27,688 nucleotides of DNA, from positions 1,377-29,064 of the forward strand of contig DDBL01000186.1 of the NCBI GenBank assembly GCA_002333425.1, in the 5' to 3' direction. The first letter of the stretch is position 1. The number at the start of each line of letters is the position of its first letter. This DNA is from Leptospiraceae bacterium UBA2033. Lineage in GTDB: Bacteria; Spirochaetota; Leptospiria; Leptospirales; Leptospiraceae. The notes beneath the pieces are model-generated. The model did not search any database and was not told the origin of the DNA. It saw only the letters and a program-made list of their open reading frames with translations. A program made the translations under genes and the position numbers. This document shows, piece by piece, positions 15,499 through 21,897 of the stretch.

Positions 15499-16566
15499 TT
15501 AATTAAAAATCCCCTTCCAGTATTTTCCCCAATACACAACATAAGTTGCGGCGAGCACGATATTAAACAAACACCAAGGGATGAGTTTTTTCCATCCAAG
15601 CACCATGAGTTGGTCATACCTAAATCTAGGCAATGTCCAACGCACCCACATGAATAAAAATGCAAAGAATAATACTTTTCCGACAAAGAAGAGAAGACCG
15701 ACTAATGGTTGTAAATCGCTTCCTTCTAAAATTCCAAACGGAACATTGTATCCACCGAAGAATAAAAGACTCACAACACAACTCATAGTAATCATGTTCA
15801 TGTATTCAGCAATGAAGAAGAGGGCAAATTTAAAAGCACCATACTCAGTATGAAATCCTACAACAAGTTCAGACTCTGCCTCAGCCAAGTCAAACGGCAA
15901 ACGGTTCGTTTCCGCAAACATCGCAACTGAGAAAATGAAAAACGCAATCAGTCCAGGCAAAGTAAAAATAAACCAAAGCCCTTTTTGTGCGTCATTAATG
16001 TCAGTTAGCCGTAGAGACCCTGAAAGTAAAATTACTATCACAACCGAAAGACCAAGCGGCAACTCATACGAAATCATCTGTGCTGTAGAACGAATTCCAC
16101 CCATGAGAGAATACTTATTATTGCTACTCCAGCCTGCGAGAATAATTCCATACACAGAAAGAGAAGAAATCGCAAACATAAAAAGAATTCCAGTATTTGG
16201 ATTTGCGATTTGTAAATCAATCGAAGGAAAACTTGGAGTTGCAAGCATTGGAGGAAGCGGAATCGTTCCACCAAAAGGAATAATTGACCAAGCAAGAATT
16301 GCACATACGATTGAAATCGCAGGAGCAATTAAATACATTCCCTTGTTCACATTTACAGGAAAAACTTCTTCTTTTGTTAAAAATTTAATCCCGTCCGCGA
16401 GAGGTTGAAAAAGTCCAAGAGGACCTGCCCTATTAGGACCCCTTCTATCCTGAATAAATCCTGCAACCACTCGCTCAGCTAACGTGTAGTAGGCGCAACC
16501 AGTGATAAGAATAAAAAATAAAACGGCACTTTTAAGTGCCCAAACTAAAACTAAAGTCCAATCCAT
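15499..16566 (-). CDS. nuoH: NADH-quinone oxidoreductase subunit H
   Basis: A 355-residue membrane subunit that joins the two arms and forms part of the quinone chamber. It has the family motifs 'YYTLAERVVAGFIQDRRGPNRAGP', 'LQPLADGIKFLTKE', 'AMFAETNRLPFDLAEAESELVVGFHTEYGA' (the conserved acidic quinone-side loop) and 'FMWVRWTLPRFRYDQLM'. Its length is typical. It starts three bases after the nuoF stop, so nuoG, which normally stands here, is absent. The ORF continues cleanly into nuoJ. Confidence 0.95.
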   Translation of the reverse strand: MDWTLVLVWALKSAVLFFILITGCAYYTLAERVVAGFIQDRRGPNRAGPLGLFQPLADGIKFLTKEEVFPVNVNKGMYLIAPAISIVCAILAWSIIPFGGTIPLPPMLATPSFPSIDLQIANPNTGILFMFAISSLSVYGIILAGWSSNNKYSLMGGIRSTAQMISYELPLGLSVVIVILLSGSLRLTDINDAQKGLWFIFTLPGLIAFFIFSVAMFAETNRLPFDLAEAESELVVGFHTEYGAFKFALFFIAEYMNMITMSCVVSLLFFGGYNVPFGILEGSDLQPLVGLLFFVGKVLFFAFLFMWVRWTLPRFRYDQLMVLGWKKLIPWCLFNIVLAATYVVYWGKYWKGIFN

Positions 16567-16569
16567 AAT

Positions 16570-17832
16570 TTATGCCGCACTTTCCTTATGTAATCTAGCT
16601 TCAAACTCTGACTTGAATTTCTGAATCGTAGGACGAACAGCACCCACGCAAGCATCTGCAAGCGGGCAAATCGTTGTTCCCCCCTCCATATTCACACTTA
16701 GAGATAAAATTAAATCTAAATCTTTTTGTGTTCCGTGACCCTCTTTTATTTTATGCAGTAAATCTGCCATCCAATGAGTGCCTTCACGACAAGGAGTACA
16801 CTGCCCACAAGACTCATGTGCATAAAACTCCGCCAAACGAAAAGTAGACTCAACAAGGTCTGTATCTTCTGCAAGTACAATCACCGCCCCACTTCCAAGC
16901 ATAGTCTTATGCTCTGCCATAGATTCAAAATCCATATTTGCAGTTTCGCATTCTTTTGCTGTTAGAATTGGAACTGAAGACCCACCGGGGATAATCGCCT
17001 TTAGCTTCTTGCCGTCAGCCATTCCACCACAGAGGTCGTTAATTAAGGACATTAAAGGAGTTCCAAGTTCGATTTCATAGACACCTGGTTTTTTTACAGG
17101 TCCACTTACACTGAACATTCTTGTTCCAGTGGACTTAGGAGTTCCCATTTTTGCATACCAAGCTGCACCGTTATTGATGATGTGCGGAACCGCGCTAAAA
17201 GTTTCTACGTTATTCACGACAGTCGGACAACCATAAAGCCCAGCTACAGCAGGAAACGGTGGTTTGAGCCTTGGATGCCCTCTTCTGCCTTCGAGTGAAT
17301 TGATAAGAGCAGTCTCTTCTCCACAAATATAAGCACCAGCTCCTGCATAAAGACCAAGTTCAAAATCAAACCCACTTCCTAAAATATTTTTTCCGAGAAG
17401 CCCAGCCGCATAAGCTTCATCTAACGCTGCTTGCATTCTATCGTAGGATAAGTGGTATTCGCCTCTGATATAAATATAACCTTGGTGAGAATCAATTGCT
17501 TTTGCCGCAATGATCATTCCTTCAATCATCTGGTGAGCAAATTCTTCGAGTAACACTCTGTCTTTAAAAGTTCCAGGCTCGCCTTCGTCTGCGTTACAGA
17601 GCAGATACTTAGGCTTATCCGTCTTAGGAATAAAAGACCATTTCATTCCAGTAGGAAACCCAGCTCCTCCACGTCCACGAAGACCAGAATTTTTTACTTC
17701 CGTAATAATATCTTCTGGTTTCATCCCAAGAGCTTTTTTGATGGCAGTGTATCCACCAACTGATTTATAATGCGCAAGTGTGTGAGTATCTTTTTCCCCA
17801 CGGTGTTTGGTTAAAAGTTTTAATTCTGCCAT
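16570..17832 (-). CDS. nuoF: NADH-quinone oxidoreductase subunit F (NADH- and FMN-binding)
   Basis: A 420-residue soluble subunit that oxidises NADH through FMN and passes electrons to the [4Fe-4S] cluster N3. Visible features are the NAD/FMN glycine loop 'GLRGRGGAGFPTGMKW', 'CNADEGEPGTFKDR', 'YICGEETALINSLEGRRGHPR', and the N3 ligands in 'SCGQCTPCREG' (C342, C345, C348) with C389 in 'TICPLADA'. Nothing essential is missing. It begins three bases after nuoE and is followed by nuoH, so the next electron carriers (NuoG, NuoI) must be made from another locus if the chain to quinone is complete. Confidence 0.95.
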   Translation of the reverse strand: MAELKLLTKHRGEKDTHTLAHYKSVGGYTAIKKALGMKPEDIITEVKNSGLRGRGGAGFPTGMKWSFIPKTDKPKYLLCNADEGEPGTFKDRVLLEEFAHQMIEGMIIAAKAIDSHQGYIYIRGEYHLSYDRMQAALDEAYAAGLLGKNILGSGFDFELGLYAGAGAYICGEETALINSLEGRRGHPRLKPPFPAVAGLYGCPTVVNNVETFSAVPHIINNGAAWYAKMGTPKSTGTRMFSVSGPVKKPGVYEIELGTPLMSLINDLCGGMADGKKLKAIIPGGSSVPILTAKECETANMDFESMAEHKTMLGSGAVIVLAEDTDLVESTFRLAEFYAHESCGQCTPCREGTHWMADLLHKIKEGHGTQKDLDLILSLSVNMEGGTTICPLADACVGAVRPTIQKFKSEFEARLHKESAA

Positions 17833-17835
17833 ACT

Positions 17836-18315
17836 TTACTCCAGAGATTTTAAAATTTCGTCTACTTTTTCGGGTGTGAGGTGTTCATGATATCCGTCAT
17901 TGATTTGCGCCATCGGACCGTATCCGCAAGCACCGAGACACTGCACTTCATCTACAGTGAACTTTTTGTCTTTTGTGGTTTGCCCTTTTTTGATTCCGAG
18001 CTTCTCACAGATATGCTTTGTGATTTTATCAGAGCCCATCACATAACAAGAGATATTCGCACAAATTTGGACATGGTATTTTCCAACTGGCTTTTTATTG
18101 TATAGAGTATAAAAAGTGGCAACGCCATATACATGAGAGACTGCAATCGGATTACCGATCTTAGCCGCAATATACTCCATTCCTTCTGTATCTACATAGC
18201 CCCTGTCTCTTTGTAATAAATAAAGAGCAGGAAGGATCACCGATCGTTTATCGGGAAACATGGTTAATAGTTTTTGAAAACGTTTTTCGGACGCTTCTGA
18301 AAATTGGTATGCCAT
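17836..18315 (-). CDS. nuoE: NADH-quinone oxidoreductase subunit E ([2Fe-2S] N1a)
   Basis: A 159-residue thioredoxin-like ferredoxin subunit. All four ligands of the N1a [2Fe-2S] cluster are present: C85 and C90 ('CANISC') and C126 and C130 ('CLGAC'). The N-terminal helical part ('ILPALYLLQRDRGYVD', 'HVYGVATFYTLYNKKPVG') is canonical. It pairs with NuoF to make the NADH-oxidising tip of complex I. The start ATG lies one base after the nuoD stop. Confidence 0.95.
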   Translation of the reverse strand: MAYQFSEASEKRFQKLLTMFPDKRSVILPALYLLQRDRGYVDTEGMEYIAAKIGNPIAVSHVYGVATFYTLYNKKPVGKYHVQICANISCYVMGSDKITKHICEKLGIKKGQTTKDKKFTVDEVQCLGACGYGPMAQINDGYHEHLTPEKVDEILKSLE

Positions 18316-18316
18316 A

Positions 18317-19537
18317 CTAACAGTCTAACTCCCCTGCAATAACATTTAATGAACTCATCGTCGCAATTGAATCGGCAATGAGGGAACCTTTTACCATGTG
18401 AGAAAAGGCTTGGTAATACCAAAAACAAGGACGACGAACATGCACTCTCCAAGGAGATTTTTCTCCTTCCGAAACCACATAAAATCCAAGTTCGCCATTA
18501 CCCCCTTCGGTAGCCATATAGTATTCACCCGCAGGAACTTTAATCCCGTGCATGATGAGTTTGAAGTGATAAATTAATTCTTCCATGCTTGTATATACCT
18601 TTTGTTTTTCAGGCAGGAATATATGAGGAAGATCAGCGTGATAAGAACCTTCGGGGATACCATCGACTAGCTGCTCGATGATTCGTATCGACTGACGCAT
18701 TTCTTCCATACGAACCAAAGTTCTATGAAGCACAGATCCATCTTCTCCGATTGGAATATCGAAGTCAACTTTGTCGTAAAGCATATACGGAGTATCCTTA
18801 CGAACATCAAAGTCCACACCAGCCGCACGCAAGTTAGGACCGCTAAATCCAAATGCTAGAGCGTCTTCTGCTGATATGCCGCCCACACCTGCTGTTCTAT
18901 CGTTGAAAATTTTATTACGAATAAGTAGAGTATTGAACTCGTCCATTGCGGGTTTGAGTCCATTAATCACTTCTTTTACTTCTTTTACGAATTCAGGATA
19001 AATGTCACGTTCCATTCCACCTACACGGCAGAAAGTCGTTGTTAGCCGCGCACCGGTAAGTTTTTCTAAGATGCTATGGATATTTTCTCGGTGGTGAAAT
19101 AAATGAAGCATTCCAGAAAAAGCTCCGAGATCCACACCTAAAATTCCATTACAAATAATATGATCCATGATACGAGAAAGCTCAGAGATAATCATACGAA
19201 CATACGTTACGCGCTCAGGCACTTCTATTTGTAACATTTTTTCTACAGTCAAAATCCAGCCTATATTATTAAGCGGTGTAGAAATATAATTCATTCTGTC
19301 CGTACAAACTAGGAATTGGTTGTAATCATAACGCTCGCCGAGTTTTTCAAAACAACGATGCACATAACCGATGATTGCATCTGCTTCTACAATTCTTTCC
19401 CCGTCGATTTGAATTACGTTTTGTAAAATTCCATGGGTTGCAGGGTGCGATGGTCCGAGGTTAACAAGGAGATGCCCCTCTGGAAGATTGTCAAATTTTC
19501 CTTTGAACTTTTGGGCTGTTTTATCATACATTGCCAT
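18317..19537 (-). CDS. nuoD: NADH-quinone oxidoreductase subunit D (49 kDa homologue)
   Basis: A 406-residue subunit related to the large subunit of [NiFe] hydrogenases, lining the quinone site together with NuoB. The key loop 'LLVNLGPSHPATHGILQ' carries the quinone-binding His; further signatures are 'GYVHRCFEKLGERYDYNQFL', 'ERVTYVRMIISELSRI' and 'RPCFWYYQAFSHMVKGSLIADSIATMSSLNVIAGELDC' at the C-terminus. It is a separate gene from nuoC, unlike the nuoCD fusion of enterobacteria. It starts three bases after nuoC. Confidence 0.95.
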   Translation of the reverse strand: MAMYDKTAQKFKGKFDNLPEGHLLVNLGPSHPATHGILQNVIQIDGERIVEADAIIGYVHRCFEKLGERYDYNQFLVCTDRMNYISTPLNNIGWILTVEKMLQIEVPERVTYVRMIISELSRIMDHIICNGILGVDLGAFSGMLHLFHHRENIHSILEKLTGARLTTTFCRVGGMERDIYPEFVKEVKEVINGLKPAMDEFNTLLIRNKIFNDRTAGVGGISAEDALAFGFSGPNLRAAGVDFDVRKDTPYMLYDKVDFDIPIGEDGSVLHRTLVRMEEMRQSIRIIEQLVDGIPEGSYHADLPHIFLPEKQKVYTSMEELIYHFKLIMHGIKVPAGEYYMATEGGNGELGFYVVSEGEKSPWRVHVRRPCFWYYQAFSHMVKGSLIADSIATMSSLNVIAGELDC

Positions 19538-19540
19538 AGG

Positions 19541-20059
19541 TTAATTCTCCTTATCTTCTTGGTGGATATGTAGTAAATCAGAAATTAAGTAATCTTGACC
19601 AAATCCTTCGAGCGGATAATCCTTTCTTAACGGATGACCTTGGAAATTGTCAGGAAGTAAAATTCTTTCCATCTGAGGATGACCGGTAAATTCAATCCCG
19701 AACATATCAAACACTTCTCTTTCAGGCCAGTTGGCACCTTTGAAAATAGGAACGATAGTCGGAATAGTTTCCCCTTCTTCTAAAGGAACTTTTAACATGA
19801 TACGAGCATGTTTATTTGCATTGGAACGAAGCAAATAACAAACTTCAAAGCGGGGAGTTTTTTTCCCGAGCCAATCAATTGCAGTCAGATCATTCAAAAA
19901 ATTAAATTGTAATTCTTTGTCTTCTTTGAGAGCTTTTACAACTGGGAAAATTCCTTCTGATTTAATAAAGAAGGTAGGAATATTACTATTAACCGCTTCC
20001 TCTTTAAAGACAAAGGAAGCAAGTTTGGATTTGATAAAGGATTCTACTTTTTCTTTCAT
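19541..20059 (-). CDS. nuoC: NADH-quinone oxidoreductase subunit C (30 kDa homologue)
   Basis: A 172-residue soluble subunit of the connecting module. The family signature near the C-terminus is plain: 'WPEREVFDMFGIEFTGHPQMERILLPD' followed by 'GHPLRKDYPLEG'. The ATG overlaps the nuoB stop by four bases (ATGA), which is the usual sign of translational coupling. Length is at the lower end of the normal range, without missing motifs. Confidence 0.93.
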   Translation of the reverse strand: MKEKVESFIKSKLASFVFKEEAVNSNIPTFFIKSEGIFPVVKALKEDKELQFNFLNDLTAIDWLGKKTPRFEVCYLLRSNANKHARIMLKVPLEEGETIPTIVPIFKGANWPEREVFDMFGIEFTGHPQMERILLPDNFQGHPLRKDYPLEGFGQDYLISDLLHIHQEDKEN

Positions 20060-20616
20060 CTTACTATAACTGGTCTATTTTTCTCGTTGATCTCGTCGAT
20101 CTTTCTCATCACTTCTTGACGGCGTGCCTCAAGTCCTTGGGTTTGTACTTTTTGTTGGAGTTTAATGAGTGCGTCCATGATAGCTTCCGGTCTAGGAGGA
20201 CATCCCGGAACATAAATATCTACCGGCAAAAACCGATCTACCCCTTGCACAACTCCATAGGTATCAAACATCCCACCGGAAGAAGCACAAGCTCCTACGC
20301 TGATTACATACTTAGGCTCGCAAAGTTGGTCGTAAATTTCGCGAAGCACAGGAGCCATTTTATAAGTAACAGTTCCTAGAACTAAAATCATATCAGACTG
20401 TCGTGGGGAAAAGGAAGGACGTTCAGCTCCAAAACGAGCGATGTCATTATCAGAACAAGCAGTTCCCATAAATTCAATTCCGCAACAAGCAGTTGCGAAA
20501 GGATAAGGCCAGAGAGAGTAACTCTTCCCCCAATTGACTACTGCATCTAAAGTTGCAACTTGCGCCATGTCACCGAGCATCTGCCCGGGTTTACTTAGAA
20601 TTTCGTTTAATCCCAT
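20056..20616 (-). CDS. nuoB: NADH-quinone oxidoreductase subunit B ([4Fe-4S] N2)
   Basis: A 186-residue subunit carrying the terminal cluster N2, which hands electrons to quinone. The four ligands are in place: the tandem C44-C45 ('ATACCGIEF'), C110 ('GACASSGG') and C139 ('VPGCPPRPEA'). The gene overlaps the end of nuoA by ten bases. The C-terminal tail after residue 150 is charged and variable, as is common in the family. Confidence 0.95.
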   Translation of the reverse strand: MGLNEILSKPGQMLGDMAQVATLDAVVNWGKSYSLWPYPFATACCGIEFMGTACSDNDIARFGAERPSFSPRQSDMILVLGTVTYKMAPVLREIYDQLCEPKYVISVGACASSGGMFDTYGVVQGVDRFLPVDIYVPGCPPRPEAIMDALIKLQQKVQTQGLEARRQEVMRKIDEINEKNRPVIVR

Positions 20617-20984
20617 TCCAAAGCTCCTTTTTTCCAGATATAGTATAACCCAACAACCAAAATGAATACAAATAAAAGCATCTCGATTAATATAAATCCA
20701 CCAAGCCCTGCTTCGGTAAATTTACCCAAATTTACAGCCCATGGATACAAAAACACAGCCTCAATATCGAATAAGATAAATAAAACTGCCACTAAGTAAA
20801 ATTTTACATTGAAAACGCCACGAGCATCGCCGTAATACGGAACCCCACACTCAAAGGTATCGTGCGGTTTACTGCGTTTTTTAGGGTTGAGAAGGAAAGC
20901 GAGAGATAGGATTAAAGCTGCAAAACCCACTCCGAGAATAAGTTGAATGATAATTGGTCCTAAACTTTCAGGTGCACTGCCCAC
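20607..20984 (-). CDS. nuoA: NADH-quinone oxidoreductase subunit A
   Basis: A 125-residue, three-helix membrane subunit. 'DTFECGVPYYGDARGVFNVKFYLVAVLFILFDIEAVFLYPWA' is the canonical NuoA block, including the loop Cys near the quinone site. The start is a GTG at 20984, supported by GGAGG seven bases upstream. It is the first gene of the operon, 84 bases after the PIN toxin gene on the same strand. Confidence 0.95.
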   Translation of the reverse strand: MGSAPESLGPIIIQLILGVGFAALILSLAFLLNPKKRSKPHDTFECGVPYYGDARGVFNVKFYLVAVLFILFDIEAVFLYPWAVNLGKFTEAGLGGFILIEMLLFVFILVVGLYYIWKKGALEWD

Positions 20985-21005
20985 TTACAAGCCTCCGTTT
21001 ATCTG

Positions 21006-21034
21006 AATCTTTTTAGTAAAAGGCTTTATGTCAA
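21006..21034 (-). promoter_or_regulatory. Possible promoter of the nuo operon
   Basis: On the minus strand a perfect TTGACA (21029-21034) is followed after 17 bases by AAGATT (21006-21011), which matches the -10 consensus at only three positions. It lies 22 bases ahead of the nuoA GTG. The -35 is strong but the -10 poor. Read-through from the toxin-antitoxin pair upstream is also possible, since no terminator stands between. Confidence 0.4.
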
Positions 21035-21068
21035 TAAAATTAATCAAATAGAGTAAAAAAGAGTCAGA

Positions 21069-21503
21069 TTAAACTCCGAGCACTCGAATAGCCTTGCCAG
21101 CCAATTTTTCAAAGTGAACATGATTTAAAGTGATTAACTTTTCTGCACCGGATTTCATGGCAGCTTCGACATGCAATGAATCATATAAAACACCTCCGGA
21201 TAGATGCAGCTCTGAAACACGTCTAACTGCATTTTTGTAATCCTTCGGACTTAGAAAGATGATTTCAAAATTAGGGTAGATATTTTTCTCTAAAATTTTT
21301 TCTACCTCGAGTGGAGAAAGTTTAGGTTTAATTGGAAGAACAGTTAATACTGCATAAAGTTCAGCAACACAATGAGAGGAGATAAATCCTTTATCAATTT
21401 TCTGAAAAACTCTCTCAAAATAAGGAAATGTCCTATGATGCGCCGAGTGAGATGTCACCATCGCTGAAACAAGAACTGACGTATCAAAAAAACTGCTTTC
21501 CAT
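21069..21503 (-). CDS. PIN-domain ribonuclease toxin (VapC-like)
   Basis: A 144-residue PIN protein. The metal-binding acidic residues are D7 ('FFDTSVLVSA'), E49 ('HCVAELYAVL') and D108 ('LYDSLHVEAA'). The last motif reads 'TLNHVHF', where many relatives have an Asp in place of the second His (H130), so the fourth acidic ligand is substituted. It starts one base after the stop of an AbrB-type antitoxin gene whose last codons contain AAGG for this start. The pair is a type II toxin-antitoxin module; the RNA target cannot be read from the sequence. The stop is 84 bases ahead of nuoA. Confidence 0.85.
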   Translation of the reverse strand: MESSFFDTSVLVSAMVTSHSAHHRTFPYFERVFQKIDKGFISSHCVAELYAVLTVLPIKPKLSPLEVEKILEKNIYPNFEIIFLSPKDYKNAVRRVSELHLSGGVLYDSLHVEAAMKSGAEKLITLNHVHFEKLAGKAIRVLGV

Positions 21504-21504
21504 T

Positions 21505-21762
21505 CTAACCTTGCAAAAATTCTTTCGCTCTCTCTGTTCTGGTCTTATCTAAGATTTTGTGAATGTCTGAGTCCCCCACCCACTCTGAGGTGACTAGATA
21601 CATACCATTCTCTTCTTTGATTTGTTCGAGCCGTTTGACTCGAAGAATGATGTCCATCCCATGAACCAAAACTTCCAACTCTGCTCCCGGAGAAAGATTT
21701 AGATTTTCTCTAACCTGATGGGGAATGACTACTCTACCTGTTCTATCTAGTACGGCTTCCAT
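21505..21762 (-). CDS. AbrB/MazE-type antitoxin
   Basis: An 85-residue protein from the ATG at 21762: 'MEAVLDRTGRVVIPHQVRENLNLSPGAELEVLVHGMDIILR' is a complete swapped-hairpin AbrB DNA-binding domain, followed by a C-terminal tail of about 40 residues ('HKILDKTRTERAKEFLQ') that should bind the PIN toxin. A TTG seven codons upstream would extend it, but that codon lies within the promoter, so the ATG is preferred. The -10 ends six bases before the ATG, leaving no room for a ribosome binding site: the transcript is probably leaderless. A perfect palindrome overlapping the -35 is a likely site of self-repression. Confidence 0.85.
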   Translation of the reverse strand: MEAVLDRTGRVVIPHQVRENLNLSPGAELEVLVHGMDIILRVKRLEQIKEENGMYLVTSEWVGDSDIHKILDKTRTERAKEFLQG

Positions 21763-21768
21763 AATTGC

Positions 21769-21797
21769 AGTATAAAATGGCAATTCCCATTCGTCAA
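21769..21797 (-). promoter_or_regulatory. Strong promoter of the AbrB/PIN operon, predicted leaderless
   Basis: TTGACG (21792-21797, 5/6) and TATACT (21769-21774, 5/6) are separated by exactly 17 bases on the minus strand. The A of the antitoxin ATG is seven bases past the -10, where transcription would normally start. Confidence 0.7.
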
Positions 21798-21805
21798 TGG
21801 GAATT
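21782..21805. promoter_or_regulatory. Palindromic operator candidate
   Basis: Perfect 10-base arms AATTCCCATT and AATGGGAATT are separated by four bases and overlap the -35 element of the AbrB/PIN promoter. This is where an autoregulating antitoxin dimer would bind. On the plus strand the right arm is followed by TTTTTATT, so a terminator reading is possible, but no plus-strand gene ends here. Confidence 0.6.
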
Positions 21806-21840
21806 TTTATTAAAAAAAAGTTAGAGCAGTCTTGGTCGTT

Positions 21841-21891
21841 TAGACAGTGGGTAGCTACCCACTGGACAGTCGGTCGCTGACCGACTGTCTA
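21841..21891. repeat. Nested double palindrome
   Basis: Two adjacent hairpins lie just past the stop of the beta-helix lipoprotein gene. The first is a perfect 20-base palindrome centred at 21854/21855 (arms CAGTGGGTAG / CTACCCACTG). The second has perfect 11-base arms GACAGTCGGTC / GACCGACTGTC around a 3-base loop (21865-21889). The outermost 8 bases, TAGACAGT and ACTGTCTA, also pair, so the whole can fold as a three-way structure. It may end transcription of the lipoprotein gene or be a REP/BIME-like dispersed element. A T-run follows about 20 bases further on the minus strand (21813-21820). Confidence 0.75.
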
Positions 21892-21897
21892 TTTAGA

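Noticed and set aside
15935..16408. Plus-strand open frame of 157 codons
   Set aside because: It is antisense to nuoH, whose family motifs cover the region fully.
21782..21805. Rho-independent terminator reading on the plus strand
   Set aside because: A T-rich run follows the right arm on the plus strand, but no plus-strand gene ends here, and the palindrome overlaps a strong minus-strand promoter.
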